The notes: generated from the letters alone by a model not told the origin. A stretch of 5,960 nucleotides of DNA from an uncultured Anaplasmataceae bacterium (GCA_903864455.1 CAIPFW010000179.1:1-5960), one strand, 5' to 3'; positions 1 through 5,960 are shown, numbered from the stretch's first letter. Numbers and translations: made by a program.

Positions 1-799
1 AAAATACTTTTTTTTGCAAAATTGACAATATATCATTCACCAGAGATTGAGTAAAATCTAAATTAAGCTTTTTATTACTTAATTTTTCATCAAAAAAAAG
101 CGAACAATTATCCGTGATATCGTTGATATTTCGTTCATTATTGATTGAAAAGCTACCGATTACATATCTTATGATGGACTCATATTGTTCATCCTTCAGA
201 GTTGATGAGTCGAATTTTGGAATTTTGATTTGCTTTGAAGTTTCGAGAGCTTTTTTATAGACATTTTTTAATTCTGGAACAATCGAGCTTAATAAATTAT
301 CAAAATTATTGATCGAAAGTTTTGGATGATGATATTTTATTAGATTTTCATATCGACTTTTTTCATGAAAAACACTACCAATCACTTCGCAATATTCTTT
401 TGTTTTGTGAATATATTGTTGCAATTCATTTGCAGGAAATATTTTTTTTGAAAGATTTTTATTCCATGCGAAAAACAAATCAATTTTCGCTCTCTCTAAT
501 TCATTCGACAATGTTACTGGGATTTTTTTTAAAACGGCGATTTTCATTTGCAAATGATTATTTTTTGCTTCGATGATCTCATCTTCTGCTGAATTTTTAG
601 ATTTTTTATCTTCAAAATATTTGACCGCTGTGAAATTTTTTATATTTTTAAGATAAAGCAAATGGTCGAAGGAGATATCGCTAGTGCTGTTGATTTGCTT
701 GTTATATTTAAATAAATTCTCTAATAATTGATTATGAGAAATATGAAATGCATGGTCGAAACCCTCTATGCTGTTGAAAATTGATAAATTTTTATTCAT
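1..799 (-). CDS. Divergent M32 (carboxypeptidase Taq)-like protein, C-terminus outside window
   Basis: An open frame of 266 codons reads leftward from ATG at 799-797 to the window edge with no stop, so only the N-terminal part is present. It has no obvious signal peptide and looks cytoplasmic, mostly helical and rich in Lys, Asn and charged residues. The match to M32 zinc carboxypeptidases is by remembered pattern. It runs from KKIPVTLSNELERAK (91-105) and AW (111-112) through SRYENLIKYHHPKLS (148-162, the family's 'pYDaLld.yepg.t' segment) and DNLLSSIVPEL (167-177) to EQYESIIRYVIGSF (204-217). M32 enzymes remove C-terminal residues from peptides and are about 500 residues long. Several family signatures are missing: the early 'WDqe..P' segment, the GRLD and HPF motifs expected near 222-236, and the HExxH zinc motif, which has not appeared by residue 266. 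The start is supported by a promoter at 823-851. It is either a rapidly evolving M32 enzyme, a catalytically dead relative, or an unrelated helical protein. Confidence 0.55.
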   Translation of the reverse strand, partial: MNKNLSIFNSIEGFDHAFHISHNQLLENLFKYNKQINSTSDISFDHLLYLKNIKNFTAVKYFEDKKSKNSAEDEIIEAKNNHLQMKIAVLKKIPVTLSNELERAKIDLFFAWNKNLSKKIFPANELQQYIHKTKEYCEVIGSVFHEKSRYENLIKYHHPKLSINNFDNLLSSIVPELKNVYKKALETSKQIKIPKFDSSTLKDEQYESIIRYVIGSFSINNERNINDITDNCSLFFDEKLSNKKLNLDFTQSLVNDILSILQKKVF

Positions 800-822
800 T
801 TATGAAACTTATGTTTTTTAAT

Positions 823-851
823 ATTATCACATAATTTAAATTATTTAACAA
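823..851 (-). promoter_or_regulatory. Sigma-70-like promoter for the M32-like gene
   Basis: On the minus strand TTGTTA (851-846) is followed after 17 bp by GATAAT (828-823). A TG dinucleotide one base upstream of the -10 makes it an extended -10. Transcription would start near 816, giving a leader of about 17 nt before the ATG at 799. The -35 matches the consensus at four of six positions and the -10 at five of six. In DNA this AT-rich, chance matches are common, so this is a prediction. Confidence 0.45.
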
Positions 852-886
852 GGGAATGGTTGAGTTAGTTTTGCCCGAAATATATT

Positions 887-908
887 TTGAGTTTTGAAAA
901 AAACTCAA
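887..908. other. Perfect 9-bp hairpin with GAAA loop in the divergent intergenic region
   Basis: TTGAGTTTT (887-895) and AAAACTCAA (900-908) are perfectly complementary and enclose a GAAA tetraloop. The hairpin lies between two divergent genes, upstream of the predicted -35 of the RND gene. No gene ends here, and no strong T-run follows on either strand, so an ordinary terminator role is unlikely. A second TTGAGTT lies 27 bp to the left (860-866). It could be a protein-binding dyad or part of an untranslated transcript. The rest of 800-984 shows only the two promoters and AT-rich sequence. Confidence 0.4.
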
Positions 909-923
909 TCTATTTTGCAAAAA

Positions 924-952
924 TTAGAAATTTCTTTTAATTCTGATATACT
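924..952 (+). promoter_or_regulatory. Extended -10 promoter for the RND permease gene
   Basis: TATACT (947-952) is preceded by TG and one base (944-946), forming an extended -10. Seventeen bp upstream lies TTAGAA (924-929), a weak -35 that matches at three positions. An extended -10 can compensate for a poor -35. The predicted start near 959 leaves a leader of about 25 nt before the ATG at 985. Confidence 0.4.
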
Positions 953-984
953 TCTCACATCAAACATTAAAAAATAAATTTATC

Positions 985-3900
985 ATGCGAGGATTAATCA
1001 CAGAAGCTTTAAAGCACGATAAAGCGATAATTCTAATATTATTAGCGATTTTTCTATTTGGAATTACAAATTACAACAGCTTGCCGAAAGAAGAGAATCC
1101 AGATATACAGATACCAATGCTCTATATTCCATTGGTTTTGCAAGGCATATCTCCTGAAGATTCTGAAAGATTATTGGTGAAGCCATTAGAAAGAAAACTA
1201 AAATCTGTTTCAGGAATTGATGAATTGAAATGCTATGCATTTGAAGGCGGTGCAAATGTGGTGATGGAATTTCAATCAAATGTTGATATAAAAAAAGCTT
1301 TACAAGATGTGCGAGCTCAAATCGATGAAGCAAAACCAGAAATGCCAGATAATTTGCGTGATATCACTGTCAAAGAGGTAAATCTTAGCCTCTTCCCAGT
1401 TTTAAATATTATTCTCACAGGAAATAATATCAACGATAGAGAGTTAAAAAAAATAGCAAAAAATCTCAAAGATAAGATTGAAGCTGTGCCTGAGGTTCTC
1501 TCAGCGACAATCAATGGCGATAGAGAGGAAGTTATAGAAATTAATATTTCTCAGAAAACATTAGATATATATGAAATTAATTTTGATGCAATAACGCAAA
1601 TTCTATATCGAAATAATTTTTTAATTCAAGCGGGTGCCCTTTCTACAGATACGGGGAATTTTAGCATTAAGGTTTCGGGAATGTTGAATAGTGTAGACGA
1701 TATAAAAAATATACCGATAAAAGTAAACGGCAACAATATTTTAAAAATGCAAGATATTGGTGAAATTCGTGAAACTTATAAAGATTACCAAACAATAGCT
1801 CGAGTAAATGGTAAAAAAGCTATGGTGATCGAGGTTTCAAAACGAACGGGTACGAACATTTTATCGACTTTGGACGATGTGAAAAAAATTGTTGAAGAGG
1901 AAAAAAAATTCATATCAAGTAATATTGATATCGTCTATTCGCAAGATAGTTCTCACAGAATCAAAGACATGATTACAGAATTATTAAATAGTATATTTAT
2001 CGCAGTGATTATAGTCTTCTGCGTTATTGCTTACGAGCTTGGAGTTCGGTCAGCATTACTTGTTTCTATTGCGATTCCGGGTTCATTTTTTATTGGCATC
2101 ATCATCATCTCCTTCATGAATCTCACTATCAATATCGTAGTGCTTTTCTCGCTCATTTTAGCAATTGGAATGTTGGTAGATGCGGCGATTGTCATTGTGG
2201 AATATGCGGATAGAAAAATGATTGACGGAATGTCAAAGCTCGAGGCTTATAAAGAATCAGCAGTTCATATGTTTTGGCCATCTGTTGCTGCATCACTCAC
2301 AACAAAAATTGTATTTTTACCGTTATTATTTTGGCCGGGAATTACAGGTAAATTCATGAGATATATGCCACTTACACTCGTGGCGACGCTTGTCGGTTCG
2401 TTATTTATGGCATTAATTTTTATTCCTGTATTGGGAAGTTATTTTGGAAAACCAAAAAAACTTTCGCAAGAAGAAATGATTCATATTCAGTCTATAGAAA
2501 CAGGCGAATTTGAAAAATTGGAAGGAATTACAAAAAAATATCACAACGCATTGAATTATGCATTGCAAAAACCAAAGCTGACAATTTGCTCTGTGTTTGG
2601 ATTATTAATTTTTATAATTACGATATTTGGTTTTTTAAATTCTGGCTTTGAATTTTTTCCCGATGTTGAATCGGACAACGCAACAATTGATGTAAGAGCA
2701 AGAGGAAATTTATCTATCGATGAGAAAAATAAAATTCTAAAAGAAGTGGAGGCAAAAATTTTAGATATGACGCAAGATATAAAAATTTTCTACTCTAAGG
2801 TTGGTATGGTTGATAGAACTTTGATCAATAGCGATATTATAGGAAGAATTTATCTTGAATTTGAAAATTGGAAGCAAAGACCTAAGGTAAACGTCATTCT
2901 CAGTCAGATAAAAGATAGATTGAAGGATATTTCAGGAATTATAATTCAGGCAAATAAAGAAAAAAAAGGACCTGCAGGAGGTAAGGATATTCAAATTCAA
3001 CTTCAATCCAGAGATGCAGAAGCACTGCCAATCGCTGTAGAAAATATACTTCGATATATGAAGAATATTGAAGGTTTTGTTGATATTGATGATGGAAAGC
3101 CACTGCCAATGTTTGATTATCAGCTCAAAATAGATAGAGAAAAAGCTGCATTAAATGGAGTAGATATCATATCGCTCAATTCTGTGATTCCGTTGCTTAC
3201 AAATGGAGTGAAGTTGGCAAAATTTCGTGGCGATAAATATGATGAAGAGATTGACATTATAGCTCGTTTTTATAAGGATGAGCGGGATATTACAAAACTT
3301 CAAACGTTGCAAATTGCTACACCAAATGGCATGATTCCGATAACAAATTTTGTTGAAATCATACCAATTCAAAAAGTTGCAGCAATTGAGCGAAATAATG
3401 GCTTGAGGTCGAGACTTATACAGGCGAATGTCTCACAAGGATTTGTTGCAAACAATTTAACAAAAGCGTTGATGAATGCTAAAAATTCTGATGATAGCTG
3501 GAATAATGACGTAACAATAGCATTCAAAGGTCAAGAGAAGTCTATGAAAGAGACGCAAGTTTTTCTTAAAAATGCTTTCGGATCTGCGCTTTTAGGAATG
3601 ATAATCACCCTTGTTTTGCAATTTAACAATATCTTAATGGCATTCATTATATTAACAGCGGTATTCTTCTCGTTTATTGGTGTGTTATTAGCTTTATTGT
3701 TGACTATGCAACCATTCGGAGTTGTGATGTGCGGAGTTGGAATTATAACTTTAGCAGGGATTGTTGTGAATAATAATATATTGCTTATCGATGCATATTT
3801 AACTCTTTTGAAAGAGGGCGTCGAAAGATTCAAAGCCATAGAGCAAGCTGCAATTTCTCGCTTACGACCAATTTTATTAACTTCGATTACCACTGCAATT

Positions 3901-4104
3901 GGCTTATTGCCAATGGTTTTTTCGATGTCCATCAATGTATTGAAATTGGAGGTGGATTTTGGCGCACCATCAAGTCAATGGTGGGTGCAACTTTCAACAT
4001 CGATTGCAGGCGGTGTATTGTTTGCAACGATTTTGACTTTATTTTTTACTCCTGCAGTTTTGACTTTACATGCAAGATTTTTAGAGAAAAGATTGAAGAA
4101 ATAA
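985..4104 (+). CDS. RND-family (AcrB-type) efflux transporter permease
   Basis: This complete 1039-residue protein has the usual length of a resistance-nodulation-division permease. These inner-membrane trimers export drugs, lipids or other amphiphiles using the proton gradient, normally with a periplasmic adapter and an outer-membrane channel. Transmembrane helix 1 spans about residues 13-31. The first periplasmic porter loop follows to about 330, opening with LPKEENPDI and SPEDSERLLVKPLE. Helices 2-6 follow, then helix 7 (about 531-551). A second porter loop begins with FFPDVESDNATIDVRARGN (556-574), and helices 8-12 start near 863. The helix 4 proton-relay segment is GMLVDAAIVIVE: D399 aligns with AcrB Asp407 and A400 replaces Asp408. 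In helix 10, GIVVNNNILLID has N929 where AcrB has Lys940. This fits a non-AcrB subgroup of the superfamily, and the substrate cannot be told. No adapter or channel gene adjoins it: the upstream neighbour is divergent and the downstream one convergent. The ATG fits a typical RND N-terminus but has no clear ribosome-binding site. Confidence 0.95.
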   Translation: MRGLITEALKHDKAIILILLAIFLFGITNYNSLPKEENPDIQIPMLYIPLVLQGISPEDSERLLVKPLERKLKSVSGIDELKCYAFEGGANVVMEFQSNVDIKKALQDVRAQIDEAKPEMPDNLRDITVKEVNLSLFPVLNIILTGNNINDRELKKIAKNLKDKIEAVPEVLSATINGDREEVIEINISQKTLDIYEINFDAITQILYRNNFLIQAGALSTDTGNFSIKVSGMLNSVDDIKNIPIKVNGNNILKMQDIGEIRETYKDYQTIARVNGKKAMVIEVSKRTGTNILSTLDDVKKIVEEEKKFISSNIDIVYSQDSSHRIKDMITELLNSIFIAVIIVFCVIAYELGVRSALLVSIAIPGSFFIGIIIISFMNLTINIVVLFSLILAIGMLVDAAIVIVEYADRKMIDGMSKLEAYKESAVHMFWPSVAASLTTKIVFLPLLFWPGITGKFMRYMPLTLVATLVGSLFMALIFIPVLGSYFGKPKKLSQEEMIHIQSIETGEFEKLEGITKKYHNALNYALQKPKLTICSVFGLLIFIITIFGFLNSGFEFFPDVESDNATIDVRARGNLSIDEKNKILKEVEAKILDMTQDIKIFYSKVGMVDRTLINSDIIGRIYLEFENWKQRPKVNVILSQIKDRLKDISGIIIQANKEKKGPAGGKDIQIQLQSRDAEALPIAVENILRYMKNIEGFVDIDDGKPLPMFDYQLKIDREKAALNGVDIISLNSVIPLLTNGVKLAKFRGDKYDEEIDIIARFYKDERDITKLQTLQIATPNGMIPITNFVEIIPIQKVAAIERNNGLRSRLIQANVSQGFVANNLTKALMNAKNSDDSWNNDVTIAFKGQEKSMKETQVFLKNAFGSALLGMIITLVLQFNNILMAFIILTAVFFSFIGVLLALLLTMQPFGVVMCGVGIITLAGIVVNNNILLIDAYLTLLKEGVERFKAIEQAAISRLRPILLTSITTAIGLLPMVFSMSINVLKLEVDFGAPSSQWWVQLSTSIAGGVLFATILTLFFTPAVLTLHARFLEKRLKK

Positions 4105-4123
4105 TGATAAAATCGCTTAATAA

Positions 4124-4870
4124 TTATCTCACAATCATCTCAGTAATCGTTGTAACAATAGTAAAAATTGAAATCTGAATAACTCTCATTAGACTGCCGT
4201 TATACATTGAAGAATAATTGCCCTCAGATAAAACTTTTTTCAACCTAGAGTAAACAGAATGTCTTTCATCATCTCCACAGTTATGAGTTGCAACTAAATC
4301 CACAGGAATTGTTGCGATAGCAAAAATTATACCAAATATAAATGCTAAAAAACCACCTTCAAATCCAGATAAAGACATCTTTTTGATGAAATAAAAAGCA
4401 AGTAAAGATGCCATCCAAAACACCGTATTTCGTATAAACGCAGCTTCGAAAATGGATGATATCGTGCCTTCTTTTTTCATCAAATCCCCCTTATTTTTGG
4501 CTATTTCTTGAACCTCAGATTTTACAGTTAAGGTAGTTTCAAAGATTCCTGCAGATATCGCTCTGATAAAAACTGCTATCAAACTCATGTCCAGAGAAAA
4601 TTTTTTTAAGAAAAAGATACAGCAAAATTCACTCACTCCGAAAGAAAATGAACTGAGAAATTGAAATTGACCGTATGAATATCCGCCACGATAAAATACT
4701 CTCATCCCATGCTTTTTATAATTTTCTTTTATTATTCTGGAATAACTATCTCCAGTCTGCTGTCGAATAATCTTTATAAATTGCAATGGGCTAATTATAA
4801 TTGCTGTGATGCAAGACAAAAAGCCGAAAATGAATGCCTCTTTAAGTAAAGAGAAAAATTGAAAATCCAT
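4124..4870 (-). CDS. Mitochondrial carrier family (SLC25)-like membrane protein
   Basis: This complete 248-residue hydrophobic protein reads as three tandem repeats of about 70-85 residues, the layout of mitochondrial carriers (normally about 300 residues). Repeat 1 has SPLQFIKIIRQQ (27-38), matching the odd-helix signature Px[DE]xx[KR], then HGMRVFYRG (54-62), matching [DE]Gxxxx[WYF][KR]G. Repeat 2 is worn: FETTLTVKSEVQ (110-121) has Thr112 for the proline but keeps K117, followed by EGTISSIFEAAFIRN (134-148). Repeat 3 has IPVDLVAT (188-195) and SEGNYSSMYNGSLMRV (215-230). The chain ends at helix 6. Family members exchange nucleotides, phosphate, carboxylates or amino acids, normally in mitochondrial inner membranes. 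In bacteria the known precedent is the Legionella secreted effector LncP. The substrate cannot be inferred here. The protein could act in the bacterial membrane or be delivered to the host. Base use resembles its neighbours, so any transfer is old. Its stop lies 19 bp from that of the RND gene, and it is divergent from pstA. There is no clear Shine-Dalgarno sequence, and the start fits the promoter at 4896-4925. Confidence 0.75.
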   Translation of the reverse strand: MDFQFFSLLKEAFIFGFLSCITAIIISPLQFIKIIRQQTGDSYSRIIKENYKKHGMRVFYRGGYSYGQFQFLSSFSFGVSEFCCIFFLKKFSLDMSLIAVFIRAISAGIFETTLTVKSEVQEIAKNKGDLMKKEGTISSIFEAAFIRNTVFWMASLLAFYFIKKMSLSGFEGGFLAFIFGIIFAIATIPVDLVATHNCGDDERHSVYSRLKKVLSEGNYSSMYNGSLMRVIQISIFTIVTTITEMIVR

Positions 4871-4884
4871 AAAAAATTAAATAA

Positions 4885-4981
4885 ATCAAAGATTGATGAT
4901 ATCAGAAGACAAGCTTTGATGTCAAATTATAAGCATGCAATGTTTACTTTGATGAATTTGATTATTTGATATCAATCAAAG
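4885..4981. repeat. Cluster of CTTTGAT heptamers and paired TGATATCA palindromes, candidate operator
   Basis: The divergent control region holds four copies of the heptamer CTTTGAT: inverted at 4885-4891, direct at 4914-4920 and 4947-4953, and inverted at 4975-4981. The first two and the last two each form a 7-bp inverted repeat with a 21-22 nt gap. The two inner copies extend to CTTTGATG and lie 33 bp apart, about three helical turns. The 8-bp palindrome TGATATCA occurs twice, at 4897-4904 and 4967-4974. One overlaps the -10 of the leftward promoter and the other the -35 of the rightward promoter. A third possible fold is TTTGATT (4957-4963) with AATCAAA (4974-4980). The arrangement suggests a regulator's binding sites, but the regulator is unknown. 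Confidence 0.45.
4896..4925 (-). promoter_or_regulatory. Strong sigma-70-like promoter for the mitochondrial-carrier-like gene
   Basis: On the minus strand a perfect TTGACA (4925-4920) is followed after 18 bp by TATCAT (4901-4896), five of six to consensus. It is preceded by TG plus one base, an extended -10. Transcription would begin near 4889, about 19 nt before the ATG at 4870. The -10 overlaps the palindrome TGATATCA (4897-4904), so a protein bound there would block this promoter. Confidence 0.6.
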
Positions 4982-4994
4982 AAAATTGTATATT
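4966..4994 (+). promoter_or_regulatory. Sigma-70-like promoter for the pstA-like gene
   Basis: TTGATA (4966-4971) and TATATT (4989-4994) are separated by exactly 17 bp, each matching consensus at five of six positions. Transcription would begin near 5001, about 22 nt before the ATG at 5023. The -35 lies inside the perfect 10-bp palindrome TTGATATCAA (4966-4975), a plausible operator position. I see no match to the PhoB box that controls pst genes in enterobacteria. Confidence 0.6.
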
Positions 4995-5022
4995 AAAAGC
5001 AATATATCGATTTCATAAATTC

Positions 5023-5960
5023 ATGAAAAAACTTCTTTCAAGAGTATTTTTTTTTGCAGGCGGCCTTTTTACTTTTTTTTTGATAATTTTATTTTTTTTT
5101 AGCTTGAGTTTTTTTATTCAAAATTCATACTCGAGTCTTCATAATTACGAGTTTGTAATCAATATCAAAACAGATTTAATTGAAAAGAAAAAAGTTGAGC
5201 TCATCGATATTTTATATTCAAATATTGAAGATAGCATTCAAGAAAGCAATATAAATGAAGGCGAATTATTTTATTTTAAGAAAAATTCTATTCAGTATGA
5301 GAATTTTAGTTTGCAAGTATCAAATTTAAGTGAAGAAAAATTCTACAATTTATTTCGAGATCTATGGTTTGCTTTTGAGCTACCAAATGATTTTGATGGA
5401 TTGTTGATGAGTTACTTCGATAAAAATAATAAAATAAAATTTATAGCAGATCTGTATAGTCAAATAAATGAAAAAGAAAATAAAATGCTTTTGCATTTTG
5501 ATGAAGATTCATCGTCTTTATTCAGAAAAACAAATATAAAAAATGAAAAAACGAAAGTAGAGCTACTTTTTGAACAATATAAAAAACATAAATTTATATA
5601 TCATAAAAATTTGTATGACCCACAGGATCCAAGTCTAGACCTATCTTTTTTTATAGATAAAAAATTTAATTTCAATTTTTTCACTCATAAAGATGACGAG
5701 ACATATTCTATCCTTCCGTCAATAATTTCAATTTTGTTGACTGGTGTATTTATAATTATCACAATTCTCACTCTAGCGATTTTTACAGCAATATATCTTG
5801 ATTTATTTATTGATAATGAAAGTTATAAAATAACAAAGATTTTTAAAAGTTTGTTCTTGATAATTCTTGAATTTTATCAATTTTTGCCAGAGATTTTATT
5901 AGCGATTATTTCATTTTCTTTTTTTATTTATACGCTAAATATTGAGAATAATTCAATTTT
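5023..5960 (+). CDS. pstA: Phosphate ABC transporter permease PstA-like, C-terminus outside window
   Basis: An open frame of 312 codons starts at ATG 5023 and runs off the right edge. PstA is one of the two inner-membrane channel subunits of the PstSCAB phosphate importer. Residues 9-32 form an uncleaved-looking first transmembrane helix. A largely soluble segment (about 33-225) follows, opening with EFVINIKTDLIEKKK, which fits the N-terminal DUF3333 domain of alphaproteobacterial PstA. The match strengthens at FNFNFFTHKDDE (216-226; family form 'FNw.FFt..Ds.dPe'), then a helix with ILPSIISILLTG (230-241) and TAIYLDLF (255-262, family 'aaiYLeeFa'). The next helix has LPEILLAIISF (288-298) where the family has 'vPSIvfGllgl'. 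The conserved 'fPiG' before the AIYL motif is lost (ILTLAIF), so the protein is strongly divergent. The permease EAA loop would lie outside the window. Three runs of nine T fall within codons 9-26. The start is the first ATG after a good promoter, without a Shine-Dalgarno sequence. PstC is a less likely alternative. Confidence 0.75.
   Translation, partial: MKKLLSRVFFFAGGLFTFFLIILFFFSLSFFIQNSYSSLHNYEFVINIKTDLIEKKKVELIDILYSNIEDSIQESNINEGELFYFKKNSIQYENFSLQVSNLSEEKFYNLFRDLWFAFELPNDFDGLLMSYFDKNNKIKFIADLYSQINEKENKMLLHFDEDSSSLFRKTNIKNEKTKVELLFEQYKKHKFIYHKNLYDPQDPSLDLSFFIDKKFNFNFFTHKDDETYSILPSIISILLTGVFIIITILTLAIFTAIYLDLFIDNESYKITKIFKSLFLIILEFYQFLPEILLAIISFSFFIYTLNIENNSI

Noticed and set aside
322..576. 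84-codon plus-strand open frame
   Set aside because: It lies wholly antisense to the M32-like frame, which is far longer and has family-like motifs; its own product is Phe/Ile-rich low-complexity sequence.
1064..1514. Two minus-strand open frames inside the RND gene
   Set aside because: Shadows of a certain RND coding sequence with no motifs of their own.
3151..3935. Minus-strand open frames of 73 and 134 codons
   Set aside because: Antisense to conserved RND coding sequence; the longer one mirrors the helix 8-12 region and matches nothing I know.
3978..4178. 66-codon plus-strand frame across the end of the RND gene
   Set aside because: Out-of-frame reading of the RND 3' end running into the antisense of the carrier-like gene.
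4926..4931. Perfect TATAAT on the minus strand
   Set aside because: No acceptable -35 at 16-18 bp; the TTGACA/TATCAT pair just downstream is a better promoter for the same gene.
4957..4980. 7-bp stem hairpin as a terminator
   Set aside because: It overlaps the pstA promoter and is followed by no T-run; it is better explained as part of the operator-like repeats.
1..5960. tRNA, rRNA, CRISPR array, insertion sequence or attachment site
   Set aside because: No cloverleaf-like segment, regular spaced repeats, transposase motifs or terminal inverted repeats were seen; nearly all the window is coding.

Overview
This is an AT-rich window (I estimate roughly 30% G+C by eye) from a bacterium. The best guess is an alphaproteobacterium with a host-associated or intracellular life, of the Rickettsiales or Holosporales kind. 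Three things point there. The incomplete phosphate permease has the extra N-terminal domain (DUF3333) that is common in alphaproteobacterial PstA. The RND pump carries alphaproteobacterial-style motifs. One gene encodes a protein of the mitochondrial carrier family, which is essentially eukaryotic and known in bacteria mainly from pathogens such as Legionella (LncP). The host assignment is inference.

Layout. Bases 799 to 1 (minus strand) hold the N-terminal 266 codons of a very divergent protein resembling M32 carboxypeptidases (carboxypeptidase Taq). It runs off the left edge, just where the zinc motif would be expected. Bases 800-984 are a divergent promoter region with a perfect 9-bp hairpin closed by GAAA. 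Bases 985-4104 (plus) encode a complete 1039-residue RND efflux permease with no adapter-protein or outer-membrane-channel gene beside it. Bases 4105-4123 are a 19-bp gap between convergent stop codons. Bases 4870 to 4124 (minus) encode the 248-residue mitochondrial-carrier-like protein. Bases 4871-5022 are a second divergent promoter region, with good back-to-back sigma-70-like promoters that each contain the palindrome TGATATCA, plus four copies of the heptamer CTTTGAT. From 5023 to the right edge (plus) lies the start of a PstA-type phosphate ABC transporter permease.

How they work together. The window reads as single genes rather than one operon: two divergent pairs meeting at one convergent junction. 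Three of the four genes encode membrane transporters. The carrier-like gene and pstA share one compact control region and could be co-regulated. All four starts lack a recognisable Shine-Dalgarno sequence, and their predicted leaders are only about 15-25 nt long.

The item most worth following is the carrier-like protein. Its three-fold repeat is still readable, and its matrix salt-bridge positions have changed in matched pairs, which suggests a folded and possibly host-directed carrier rather than a decaying fragment.
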